64,000 bases of DNA from Saprospiraceae bacterium (GTDB lineage Bacteria > Bacteroidota > Bacteroidia > Chitinophagales > Saprospiraceae): the NCBI GenBank assembly GCA_026129545.1, contig JAHCHX010000007.1, forward strand, positions 1-64,000. The letters are read 5' to 3'. The position numbers and the translations under genes were made by a program. How positions within the stretch are numbered: position 1 is the first letter of the stretch; the number at the start of each line of letters is the position of its first letter. Below are positions 43,674 to 51,601 of the stretch, one piece after another. The notes beneath the pieces are model-generated. The model worked only from the letters and a program-made list of their open reading frames with translations. It did not search any database and was not told where the DNA came from.

Positions 43674-46059
43674 ACTCAACGCGGAGTATCGGCTTTTCAA
43701 AATCACCGGCCTCCAACCCGGCACGCCGACCTTTCAACAGGACCGCCAGATTTTGATTAAAAAACTCAGCCAGAAACTCAGACATCCTGTGACGGTGATT
43801 GTCAGGGAGTCGGCAGCATTTCTGGTAACGCGCAATGATGCCGATATCATCGGGAAAGTGCCAACTGAATATCCCAGACGTGGCGGTAACCACCTTTATT
43901 TTCAGGACACTGAACAGGTTGAACAACTCGATTTTACCAGCACCGATGAAAATACGCGGGCCATCTGCCAGCGATTTTTACAATTCAGTTTGCAAGGTCA
44001 GTTGACGCAACAGTCGAAACTGTGGCAGCCCAAAGCGGGCCATCCATTTTTTCTTAAAGAAGCGCACAAGGAGAACGGAGTGGCCACATTCACCGGCTTC
44101 GTTGCCCGTGTGATGGACTTGGGGAAAGATTGGGGTATCTGCGTTGATGTCACCAAAAAATATACCTCTGCGCGACCTCTGCCGACCTATCTGACCAAAG
44201 CGCAATTTGACCGTGATTTTCGTAGTAAGATCGTGTTTTATCCTTTCGGTGACCGCTGGTATGAACTGCGATTGGATGAGTGGAGTGATTTGACCGCCAT
44301 CCAATATGTATATGACGACCCTGTCTTGCAACGTAACGTTTCGCTGCATGAAGCTGTCAGGAAGCGAACGCCTCCGCCCCATACCTCCATGTTGGCAAAC
44401 CTGCCCGAAGATGCCTCGGTGCTGATCTATTACACTGCCAACAAGGAGCCGCGCGCCGTTCCCGCCGGCCTTTGCTTCGAAGTGTTCAGCACCAGTGATT
44501 CCGCCGCAGGCGCTATTCATCGGCAATCTATCTTACCGCCTTATGTGAGGTTGCGGGAGTCGGTCCAGTGTATGAAGGAATTTCTACGAGGGCTTCGATT
44601 CGGTCAAAAAATGTTGAATATTCACCAAGATCCACTCCGGCTCCCGCTGCCCAAATTCGACTTTCCCGATTTTATATTAGGAGACTCGGTAGAATTGCGT
44701 TTGCGGGATTTTCATTTCAAGCCCGACCGCCTTGCCAAAACCCGCATGGAGCAACTAACCGATGGCTCAACCGGCTTTTTGAAACCGGAACAAACCGCAC
44801 TTGGGCCGCAGTATTTGTTTTTACCACGCTCGATTTTCGACACCGTAGGAGGAAAATTCAAACGTGACCTGCAAGAACAAGTACAAAAAATGTACCCTTG
44901 GGATACTTATAACCCGCAATTCGAATGGTATGAGAACAATCCCTCACATCGCGCCTCCTATTCCTATGTGGAAGCCGGAACGCGTATCGTAGAGGCCGTT
45001 CGCGCCAAAGTACGGGAGACATTCAGCGCCTACGCCGTGGTGATGATTCCCAATGATGGGAAAACACTGCGAAAGCACGATAAATTGGCTGCGATGGTTA
45101 CTCGCGAACTTTACAAGTCAAACATCCACGTTTCCATCATCCATGCTTCGACCGTCAGCACTTGCTTTCAAGAACAGCGCACACCGGATGGCAAAACCCA
45201 ATATCGTTTGAAAGAAGATGCGGGCGGAAAATATCGCGGTTATGTCCAAAATGTAGCGTTGACCAAAGTTCTGTTGCTGAACAACAAATTTCCATTCCGG
45301 CTGAACACGCCTTTGGTTGCCGACCTGACCATCGGCATTGATGTGAAAAACAACCTCGCCGGATTCGTAATGATAGACAAGTACTGCCGCTACATTCGAA
45401 CCGAAATGATAAAATGTAAACAACCAGAGAAACTTACCCAGGAAAGCGTCCGGCAAACCATTTATGATCAGGTAAAAAAAGAATGGAATTTTGGAGGCCA
45501 GCAGCCGCTAAAAGTTGTGGTCATTCACCGTGATGGGCGCATTTTTGACACGGAGGAACAAGGCATCACCGATGCCGTGAAACGGTTGAAAAAAGAAGGC
45601 TGCCTCACCCCCGATGCTATTGTCACCATTCTTGAAATTGCCAAAACGTCCATGATTCCGGTGCGACTGATTCAGACGCGATTTAATGAAAGCCGAAACC
45701 GGGAGGAATACGACAACCCCGCTATCGGGACTTGGTACATTCCCGATGCGCAAACCGGTTATCTTTGTACTACGGGTGCGGAATTCAGAAACCAAGGTAC
45801 GTCCAAACCCTTATGTATCCGGCTGATTTCAGGTGATTTGCCGTTTGAAGCAGCGCTGCGCGACGTATTTTACCTCTCGACGCTTGCTTTCACCAAACCT
45901 GACTATTGCTCCCGTCTGCCCATTACCACAAAACTACTCGACAATCGCCTACGTGACCAGGCAAGCGAGTATGACGAAGACGAAAATCAAAATCTTGAAT
46001 GGGAGGACGGTGAAAACGAACTGGACGACATCATTCAACAAGAACTTTCTCAAATCTGA
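43618..46059 (+). CDS. Prokaryotic Argonaute (long pAgo, catalytic tetrad present)
   Basis: 813 residues. The PIWI domain covers about 565-780. The tetrad is Asp575 (LTIGIDVKN), Glu609 (glutamate finger, TQESVRQ, 34 residues on as in active pAgos), Asp639 (VVVIHRDGR) and Asp775 (RLPITTKLLDNR). A MID-like part (about 460-565) ends GYVQNVALTKVLLLNNKFPF, comparable to the guide-binding Q..K region. N/L1/PAZ-like sequence fills the first half. A strongly acidic tail (784-804) is odd. It should use a small guide to cut or bind nucleic acid. Target preference is unknown. Confidence 0.93.
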   Translation: MNQNRLNISPIFLIGNTAELNAEYRLFKITGLQPGTPTFQQDRQILIKKLSQKLRHPVTVIVRESAAFLVTRNDADIIGKVPTEYPRRGGNHLYFQDTEQVEQLDFTSTDENTRAICQRFLQFSLQGQLTQQSKLWQPKAGHPFFLKEAHKENGVATFTGFVARVMDLGKDWGICVDVTKKYTSARPLPTYLTKAQFDRDFRSKIVFYPFGDRWYELRLDEWSDLTAIQYVYDDPVLQRNVSLHEAVRKRTPPPHTSMLANLPEDASVLIYYTANKEPRAVPAGLCFEVFSTSDSAAGAIHRQSILPPYVRLRESVQCMKEFLRGLRFGQKMLNIHQDPLRLPLPKFDFPDFILGDSVELRLRDFHFKPDRLAKTRMEQLTDGSTGFLKPEQTALGPQYLFLPRSIFDTVGGKFKRDLQEQVQKMYPWDTYNPQFEWYENNPSHRASYSYVEAGTRIVEAVRAKVRETFSAYAVVMIPNDGKTLRKHDKLAAMVTRELYKSNIHVSIIHASTVSTCFQEQRTPDGKTQYRLKEDAGGKYRGYVQNVALTKVLLLNNKFPFRLNTPLVADLTIGIDVKNNLAGFVMIDKYCRYIRTEMIKCKQPEKLTQESVRQTIYDQVKKEWNFGGQQPLKVVVIHRDGRIFDTEEQGITDAVKRLKKEGCLTPDAIVTILEIAKTSMIPVRLIQTRFNESRNREEYDNPAIGTWYIPDAQTGYLCTTGAEFRNQGTSKPLCIRLISGDLPFEAALRDVFYLSTLAFTKPDYCSRLPITTKLLDNRLRDQASEYDEDENQNLEWEDGENELDDIIQQELSQI

Positions 46060-46063
46060 TAAC

Positions 46064-46447
46064 ATGAGCGACGTAGGTTTAAACTCAAACATTTACGACA
46101 TTTCCAGTCGTTACCTCGAAATCCTCAATCGCTTTTTGGTGGAAGCCAATTACGATTCAACCGCTGTTCCACCTGAATTGACGGACGAGTTGCAAATTTT
46201 TTTGCAACAACTGTCGGATGTGGCCGGGCGAGATTTCCAGATTCAAATGGTTGCGCAAATCATCAATGGGTACCTGCAAAAACATGCTGGCGGAGAGAAG
46301 CCCGATATTTTTCTTCGAAATTTATTTGCCCACCTTGATGCTGGTACAATTACTGGCAAGGACGCACTTCGGCGAATTTCTGTCCTTGCGGATGCGCTTG
46401 ATGAAGAATGCGACGCATCTTTTTCTAGAATCCGTTTGGGTAAATAA
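46064..46447 (+). CDS. Small hypothetical protein in Argonaute operon
   Basis: 127 residues from MSDVGLNSNIYDISSRYLEI, starting 4 nt after the pAgo stop. A longer frame from 45833 runs inside the pAgo gene and is not credible. Helical throughout (ELTDELQIFLQQLSDVAGRDFQIQMVAQIINGYLQ). No family was recognised. Its position between pAgo and the HExxH protein suggests a partner, immunity or adaptor protein. Confidence 0.75.
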   Translation: MSDVGLNSNIYDISSRYLEILNRFLVEANYDSTAVPPELTDELQIFLQQLSDVAGRDFQIQMVAQIINGYLQKHAGGEKPDIFLRNLFAHLDAGTITGKDALRRISVLADALDEECDASFSRIRLGK

Positions 46448-46477
46448 TCATTCGTTCAAATCATATCCGCCCCAGCT

Positions 46478-47605
46478 ATGCAATATTATTTGGAGGCCGC
46501 AATAGTTGAAGTCATCGAGCGTGCCAAGCGGCTGAAAACACGATTCCCTACTCCGCCACCGTTACATTTTCAGGCACTTGCCCAACGCTGTCTCGATTTG
46601 ATTGATGAGAATATTTCCGACTTGAAACTCTTGCACACTGCTCCTGAATTTCAAAACGAAGCCAATCAGTCAACTCGCTTGAAATTGCTGAAAATCCGTA
46701 TTCGTGAGATTGATTTGATTGAAAATATCGCGGTTTCGGCCATAACTCGTTGTATTGATGGCGATGAAAGGATAAACAAATTCGTTCAGGGAATTTGCAG
46801 AGAAATTGACTACCCCCTGATACCGCCTACCGTTTCAGGGCTTTCGTCTGATTACTACCAAATTTACCCGAAGTTTAATCTGCTGTGTGTGCCTTTGCTG
46901 GAATGTGATTTTATGCTGCATTTGCCCGATCTGTATCACGAGCTTGCACATCCTTTGTTTTGGGCTGAGCATGACGACCGGTTAAAGCCGTTTCAAGAAG
47001 AGGCCAAGACTTTTTATGACATTGTGTCCGCACATTTCGACCGCGTAATACTGGAAGATCAACGTATCCATCAAGGGGAATCTTCCCATGTGTACGAGGC
47101 CTGGAAAACAAACTGGTTCAGGTGGCGAATCGAGTTCTTTTGCGATATTTTTGGAATCTGTACTGCTGGGCCGGCGTATGGTTGGGCACATCTTCATCTT
47201 TCAATGAAAAGAGGAGGCAACCCGTTCGAGATTCCAGTTCACGCAAAGTCAACTCACCCGAACGATGAAGCAAGAATGCAAGTGATTCTGCATGTTCTTG
47301 ACCTCATGCAATTGAATGACCACAAACGAGCTATTGCCGAACGGTGGGAAACACTGCAACAGATACACAAAAGGGAAAAAGATCAGGTCTATAAGCTAGC
47401 CTATCCACCGGAAATTTTGGAGCAATGCGCCATTCATGGGCTTCGCGCTGTTGTAGGAATAAATTGTACCATAGCGCCCCACCAGCAAGGTACCATTTTT
47501 AAAGCCCTGAACGAAGCATGGGACTTATTTTGGAACGATTACAATTCATTTTTTGAGTGGGAACAGAGAAAAATGACTGAGCTTCAACGAATGTTTACAC
47601 GTTGA
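46478..47605 (+). CDS. HExxH gluzincin-like metallopeptidase in Argonaute operon
   Basis: 375 residues, no signal peptide. LPDLYHELAHPLF gives H154-E155-x-x-H158, RIEFFCDIFGICTAGPAYGWAH gives E219-x3-D223, and THPNDEARMQVI gives H260-P...R266. HExxH plus ExxxD plus HP..R is the layout of M48-type gluzincins. The rest is helical (about 30-110 and 270-375). A cytoplasmic protease is thus encoded in a pAgo operon. It could be an effector that cleaves a host protein on activation. That role is inference. Confidence 0.75.
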   Translation: MQYYLEAAIVEVIERAKRLKTRFPTPPPLHFQALAQRCLDLIDENISDLKLLHTAPEFQNEANQSTRLKLLKIRIREIDLIENIAVSAITRCIDGDERINKFVQGICREIDYPLIPPTVSGLSSDYYQIYPKFNLLCVPLLECDFMLHLPDLYHELAHPLFWAEHDDRLKPFQEEAKTFYDIVSAHFDRVILEDQRIHQGESSHVYEAWKTNWFRWRIEFFCDIFGICTAGPAYGWAHLHLSMKRGGNPFEIPVHAKSTHPNDEARMQVILHVLDLMQLNDHKRAIAERWETLQQIHKREKDQVYKLAYPPEILEQCAIHGLRAVVGINCTIAPHQQGTIFKALNEAWDLFWNDYNSFFEWEQRKMTELQRMFTR

Positions 47606-47660
47606 CCCCGCCCAATCAGCCTCGTAGAGTAGTTAGTTTCTTCTTTTTTTGGTTCTGGCC

Positions 47661-47860
47661 TCTCCCCCTCCCACGCAGGGGCCATGCTTCGCCGGACAGA
47701 CCCCGAAAAAGGGTCTGCCCGTCTCGCACCGCTCCTGCCTGGCTCACCCACAAACGGCCAACGCGCGCGGAAAAGTGGCTAAAAACGCCACATTACCGCT
47801 TTGCCAGCCCGCAGCAGCGGTGCGACAAGCGCCCAAATTTGCCGATGCTCCGCAACGCGA
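47661..47860. repeat. Structured interspersed repeat, copy B
   Basis: About 200 bp, right flank of the Argonaute operon. The inner hairpin is CAGACCC/GGGTCTG instead of the AACCCC/GGGGTT of copy A, so the stem is conserved with paired changes. The outer pair CAGGGGC/GCTCCTG and the GTGGC/GCCAC hairpin are retained. Confidence 0.8.
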
Positions 47861-47906
47861 TTTTTGCAGCATTGGTAGCGAGGAACAAGTTAATTCTGTG
47901 CCCACT

Positions 47907-48299
47907 ATGAAACATGTCGCTACAACCGGCTTTGACGAACAAGGCCAAAAAATACTGCTCATTTGCGGCCAGGAGTACAGGCAGCATCCAACTGATGTTT
48001 ACATGGACGATGCACTTCGGCTTGTCCAACAATGGGATGACGCCCAGGTAACTTTCGGGCGCGTAGTGCATCTTCGGAACTACCTCCGGGAAAATTACGG
48101 CCATGGTCACCAAATCAACTTCCAAAATCTGTTGTCGCTCGCCGATTGTAAATCATGGATTGACGAAGTCATCCAGGCTGAATATCGCCTCGTGCTGCAC
48201 GAAGAGTGGGCAAATGACCAGCAGCGCGCAGACCTTGAAGCCAACGCCAGGATTATGGGCAGTCAAACTGCGGAACCTTCTTTGATTGAATCTCTGTAA
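47907..48299 (+). CDS. Hypothetical protein
   Basis: 130 residues from MKHVATTGFDEQGQKILLIC. A frame extending to 47649 would read through repeat copy B and is rejected. WDDAQVTFGRVVHLRNYLRENYGHGHQINFQNLL and IDEVIQAEYRLVLHEEWAND are helical and charged. It sits between repeat copies B and C and could be a further member of the Argonaute locus or a separate cassette. No family was recognised. Confidence 0.55.
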   Translation: MKHVATTGFDEQGQKILLICGQEYRQHPTDVYMDDALRLVQQWDDAQVTFGRVVHLRNYLRENYGHGHQINFQNLLSLADCKSWIDEVIQAEYRLVLHEEWANDQQRADLEANARIMGSQTAEPSLIESL

Positions 48300-48884
48300 C
48301 CGGCGTCCGGGAAGTTGCAAAATGGCAACAACCTCCCCTACCAGAACCGGGCGTTTGGCAGCCGGGTTTTAAGCGGCTTGAATCCAGTTCCCAGCCACCA
48401 GCCAAAACCCCACCCGCGCAGGGGCCATGCTTCGCCGGGCAACCCCGCAAGGGGGTTACCCGTCTCGCACCGCCCCTGCCTAGCTCACCCACAAACGGCC
48501 AACGCGCGCGGGGCCGCCTACGCACCCTACCACCGCAGGCCGCCACGCCTTGGCCAACCCGCGCCACCCGCAATGCCCCCACCCACGCTCGACGCAAAAC
48601 CCACCCGCGCGGCTTGCGGGCGGTTCCTCCCCGCCCCACCCGCTACGGCTCGACACGCCCCCAGCGGCAAAATCGTTTCCCCCCAACCCCCCAGGGGGCG
48701 TGTGCGGCTTCGGCGGCGAGGGCTTTCGGGCGGCCAACCCGCAAACCCCACCCGCACCGCCCGAAGCCTGACCGCCGCCATCAGCCGCACGGAAAACGCA
48801 TCTACGGGGGCAGTCCGGGGCTTCCTTGCCCTGCTCCGGGGCGGCTTCTCCCCCTCCTGTGTTGGAGGGGGTCGGGGGGAGGCC
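48300..48884. other. GC-rich non-coding region with several hairpins
   Basis: 585 bp. It contains repeat copy C (48408-48511), an ACACGCCCCC/GGGGGCGTGT stem (48653-48703), a long GGCTTTCGGGCGG/CCGCCCGAAGCC stem just after it, and at the end a CCCCTCC...GGAGGGGGTCGGGGGGAGG hairpin. Open frames here are Pro/Arg-rich artefacts of the GC content. Confidence 0.6.
48408..48511. repeat. Structured interspersed repeat, copy C (truncated)
   Basis: Matches the left half of copies A and B through CCAACGCGCGCGG and then diverges. The outer pair CAGGGGC/GCCCCTG is perfect here. Confidence 0.75.
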
Positions 48885-48890
48885 TTACCA
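48848..48890. repeat. C-rich/G-rich hairpin repeat, copy 1
   Basis: CCCCCTCC...GGAGGGGGTCGGGGGGAGG, related to the hairpins before 51602, 52564 and 53734. It overlaps the last codons of the SLOG gene on the other strand. Confidence 0.6.
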
Positions 48891-49301
48891 CAGCTCCGCC
48901 GGTGGTGGCGTGTAGGTCGTCGAGCCGTCCGGGTAGGCTTCCGCAATGGGCAGCCCTGCCGCCACCGCCTTTTGCACCGTGTCCCAGGTGCCGCCCTTGC
49001 GCTCGCGCCCCGGTGCGTACAGCGCCAGCACCGCGTCAGCCTTCCCTACCAGTAGCCGGTTTCGTTCCAGCGGCGCGGCTTTGGGGTAGTGTTGTTGGTA
49101 GTCGGGTGCGTGTACCTCGGTAGGCAGCCCCTCGGCTTTGGCCCAGTTTTCGGCGTATTGGTCGGCCCCGCTTGCCCCGCCATGCAGTATCAGCGTAGGC
49201 GCGGGTAGGCCGGCATAGTGCAGGGCTTGCAGCCCGGCGGCGATGCCTTGCAGCGTCGCCGCCCGCGATAGTTTCCGGCTTCCGGTTATCAGCAATCGCA
49301 T
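48885..49301 (-). CDS. SLOG-family (YspA/DUF2493-like) protein
   Basis: 138 residues from MRLLITGSRKLSRAATLQGI (the ATG at 49361 adds 20 odd residues). ITGSRKL and LILHGGASGADQYAENWA are the nucleotide-binding signatures of the YspA/DprA-like SLOG fold, and NRLLVGKADAVLALYAP continues the Rossmann pattern. SLOG proteins bind nucleotide ligands and occur in defence and mobile-element loci. It overlaps the upstream small gene by 13 nt. Confidence 0.85.
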   Translation of the reverse strand: MRLLITGSRKLSRAATLQGIAAGLQALHYAGLPAPTLILHGGASGADQYAENWAKAEGLPTEVHAPDYQQHYPKAAPLERNRLLVGKADAVLALYAPGRERKGGTWDTVQKAVAAGLPIAEAYPDGSTTYTPPPAELW

Positions 49302-49648
49302 GGTGCGTTTTTCATTTCGTTGATGAAATGTTCGGCCTGATCGTCGCGCCAGGCTTCCCATCCCAGCCGCAGCGCCCGCACTTCGGCGGCCAGTCGCGCT
49401 ATCTTTTCCGGTAGGCGGGCGCCGGGTTGGGCGGTCAAGCCTTGTATTTCGCCGACTAAGGCGCAGGCTTTCAGGAAGTCGTCGCCGCCGTCGAGGAAAA
49501 AGAGTGCCTCTGCATCCGCCCGGGCTTCCTGCTCGTAGCGTTCGGCATCGGCGCGGCGGAGGGTTGCACGGCGAGGCATCGGCAGTTCTTGCAGTCCGAT
49601 GGTCCAGTCGGTCGGGTGTGTAGCGGGCGTGTGGCTTGTTCCGGTCAT
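49289..49648 (-). CDS. Hypothetical helical protein
   Basis: 119 residues, helical and charged (TLRRADAERYEQEARADAEALFF, LPEKIARLAAEVRALRLGWEAW), ending APCDC. Coupled to the SLOG gene by overlap. No family was recognised. Divergent from the gene at 49874, with an AT-rich region between. Confidence 0.55.
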   Translation of the reverse strand: MTGTSHTPATHPTDWTIGLQELPMPRRATLRRADAERYEQEARADAEALFFLDGGDDFLKACALVGEIQGLTAQPGARLPEKIARLAAEVRALRLGWEAWRDDQAEHFINEMKNAPCDC

Positions 49649-49683
49649 GGTTTCTTTATTTTGTTAGTGTAAAGTTAATAAAA

Positions 49684-49699
49684 TGTTCCACATGGAACA
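49684..49699. promoter_or_regulatory. parS-like 16-bp palindrome
   Basis: TGTTCCACATGGAACA is a near-perfect palindrome, mismatched only at the central CA/TG step order, and differs by one base from the well-known ParB site TGTTCCACGTGGAACA. It lies in an AT-rich divergent intergenic region. No ParB gene is in the window. Confidence 0.5.
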
Positions 49700-49873
49700 A
49701 CAATTCGTTTGTTAATAAAAAGTTAATATTACTATTGCCTTATTGAAATAAACAGTTTGTTTTAAAAATATTGCTACTAAAACAATATGTTAATAATGTG
49801 TTAATTTAATTACTTTTTATTATCTTTACTATATCTTTACACTATCAATTTTAATCAAACAACTATTTGCAAC

Positions 49874-50176
49874 ATGACACACATTGAAGAATCCAGCCGC
49901 CGCGCGGATGCGGTGATGCAAGCCTTCCTCCAAAGGCGCGATTATCTGGCGACCACCGCCTTTGCCGCTCTTTCCGATGCCCTCGATTGGCTGAGTGGCA
50001 GCCCTTCCTTTTCTGATGTTGACCAGGCGCGCGCCTGTATCGAAGCCGCCCGGGAGCGGCTCAAAGAGATTTTCCCAACCTTGTTTGAAACGGAGGAGTC
50101 CGGCGAATTAGCCGACGACGGACAGACCGCGAGCGAAGCTTACCGGGAGTTTCGCCGCGCAGGGGGCTTTGTCTAA
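49874..50176 (+). CDS. Small hypothetical protein
   Basis: 100 residues (MTHIEESSRRADAVMQAFLQ...), helical, with a C-terminal REFRRAGGFV. Preceded by an AT-rich stretch with two TATCTTTAC-type boxes that may be -7 elements. First gene of the plus-strand accessory operon running to 54156. No family was recognised. Confidence 0.6.
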   Translation: MTHIEESSRRADAVMQAFLQRRDYLATTAFAALSDALDWLSGSPSFSDVDQARACIEAARERLKEIFPTLFETEESGELADDGQTASEAYREFRRAGGFV

Positions 50177-50258
50177 CTATTTGTAAACACATTGTTACAT
50201 CACATTTTTTCTTTCACCTCCTACTCGTCACCGGGTAGGGCTAAACTTCTCTTGGATT

Positions 50259-50924
50259 ATGAAAAGCACACATGATTCCACATCTGCCGCCAACCCCGTT
50301 ACCGACCTTATCAACCGCGACACCGGCGAGTTGAACGTCCTCTACCTGCCCGGCTACCCGAAAGTGATTCGCTTCGATGCCAGCCGGGGCATTTTCACCG
50401 ACGATGAAAAGAACCCCGTCACAAAGGCCAAAGCACCTTTCACCATCAAGCCGGTGGCTTTCCGCGTGTTCCGGGACGACATTCTCGGCATGGGGCCGAA
50501 GCGTTGGGCTGAGTTCTTTTTCATCAACGAGGAAGGCGTCCTCTGCAACCTGCTCGTGCATGGGTACAGCGTGGACAACCTGATGACCGTCACGCCCAAA
50601 TTGTTTTACCAAAAGGCCAATCTGTGTCAGGTCGCCCTCACTTTCACCCCGGTAGAAAAAGTCAGCAAGGCCACCGAAGCGGCGGGCAAAAAGTATTTCA
50701 TGTGCCAGTTTGCGGCGCAGAAACTGCCCGATGAAGAAATCGAACTGAACGCCGCCATCGGCAAGGCTCTGCCCATCTGGCGCAAAGACACTTTCTCCGG
50801 CGATGCTTGTGTCGAATTGAGCATCAACTACCGCCCGCCCGTATTTGCCAGCACCGAAGAAGTCGCGGAAGAACACCCCGCCGAGGTCGAAATCGTGACC
50901 GAACCCGAAATCGTCAATGCCTGA
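50259..50924 (+). CDS. Hypothetical protein, possible ssDNA-binding type
   Basis: 221 residues. VTDLINRDTGELNVLYLPGYPKVIRFDASRG opens it, a beta-rich body follows, and the end is strongly acidic (STEEVAEEHPAEVEIVTEPEIVNA). An acidic tail plus the ArdC-like and methylase neighbours would suit a phage- or plasmid-type single-strand-binding protein, but I see no OB-fold motif I can name. Not recognised with certainty. Confidence 0.5.
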   Translation: MKSTHDSTSAANPVTDLINRDTGELNVLYLPGYPKVIRFDASRGIFTDDEKNPVTKAKAPFTIKPVAFRVFRDDILGMGPKRWAEFFFINEEGVLCNLLVHGYSVDNLMTVTPKLFYQKANLCQVALTFTPVEKVSKATEAAGKKYFMCQFAAQKLPDEEIELNAAIGKALPIWRKDTFSGDACVELSINYRPPVFASTEEVAEEHPAEVEIVTEPEIVNA

Positions 50925-50944
50925 CCAATTCGCTGCCGCCCACC

Positions 50945-50985
50945 CTGCCCGCCGACCGGCGGGAGGGTCGGGCGGGGTTTCACCT
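50945..50985 (+). repeat. GC-rich hairpin upstream of 51003
   Basis: GCCCGCC/GGCGGGAGGGTCGGGC forms a strong stem about 20 nt before the next start. It has the same position and G-rich tail as the other pre-gene hairpins here. Confidence 0.5.
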
Positions 50986-51002
50986 TTCAAACATTTTTAA
51001 TC

Positions 51003-51518
51003 ATGCGTACAACTATTTGCATCGTGCTACTCCTCGCCGCTCATGCGGCGACCGTCGCCCAAAAAGTGGACACCATCATCGCCTACCCCGACAAAACGCC
51101 GGAACAACAGGCGGGCAAGGTCAAAAAGTGGGCAGAAGAGCGGCTCTACTTTCAGGAATTTTGGGACGGCACAGGCGCGGGCGTGTTCAAAACCCCCGCC
51201 GCCGGTTTCGGGACACATCTGAGTTTCCGCGAGGTGAGCGTCCGCGTCGTCGGCAAAGATTCTTTGCTGCTCAAATTCAGGACAAAAGAGAATTGGAAAA
51301 CCGAGGGCATCACGTTGGGACGCTGCAACGCCACCGACTTACCCGCTTCCCTGCTCGAAATCCGAAAAAGGGAAGGCGCATTTTCCGAAATCGGCGGCCA
51401 GACCTGGGAACCCGGCTGGCTTTGGGAAATCATTATTTCGTGGCCTTGGGATACCGCCTTCGCCGCCCGAACCAAGCCCTTCGGCTTCTACATCACCTTC
51501 ACCCGGCAAGAGCCGTAA
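51003..51518 (+). CDS. Secreted protein of unknown function
   Basis: 171 residues with signal peptide MRTTICIVLLLAAHAATVAQ. TPEQQAGKVKKWAEERLYFQEFWD and later WLWEIIISWPWDTAF are visible, with no known motif. It lies between the possible ssDNA-binding protein and the ArdC-like gene. Confidence 0.6.
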   Translation: MRTTICIVLLLAAHAATVAQKVDTIIAYPDKTPEQQAGKVKKWAEERLYFQEFWDGTGAGVFKTPAAGFGTHLSFREVSVRVVGKDSLLLKFRTKENWKTEGITLGRCNATDLPASLLEIRKREGAFSEIGGQTWEPGWLWEIIISWPWDTAFAARTKPFGFYITFTRQEP

Positions 51519-51547
51519 ACATTCACCGCCTCTACCCTACCCTTTTC

Positions 51548-51590
51548 TCCCCCTCTCCATCGGAGAGGGGGCCGGGGGGTGAGGCCTCAA
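51548..51590 (+). repeat. C-rich/G-rich hairpin repeat, copy 2
   Basis: CCCCCTCTCC atc GGAGAGGGGG then CCGGGGGGTGAGG, ending 11 nt before the ATG at 51602. Confidence 0.7.
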
Positions 51591-51601
51591 TTTCTCCAAT
51601 T

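Noticed and set aside
43618..46059. PIWI-RE family protein
   Set aside because: The PIWI part has a normal DEDD tetrad and a recognisable MID end, and there is no DinG helicase partner.
45833..46063. Upstream extension of the small Argonaute-operon gene
   Set aside because: It lies within the pAgo gene in another frame. The ATG at 46064, 4 nt after the pAgo stop, is the natural start.
47649..47906. N-terminal extension of the protein starting at 47907
   Set aside because: The extra 86 codons are read from interspersed repeat copy B.
48315..49123. Pro/Arg-rich open frames on the plus strand
   Set aside because: They are products of GC-rich repeats and the antisense of the SLOG gene.
50807..51601. 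N-terminal extension of the ArdC-like protein
   Set aside because: It runs through two other genes and is Arg-rich. The ArdC domain starts at the ATG at 51602.
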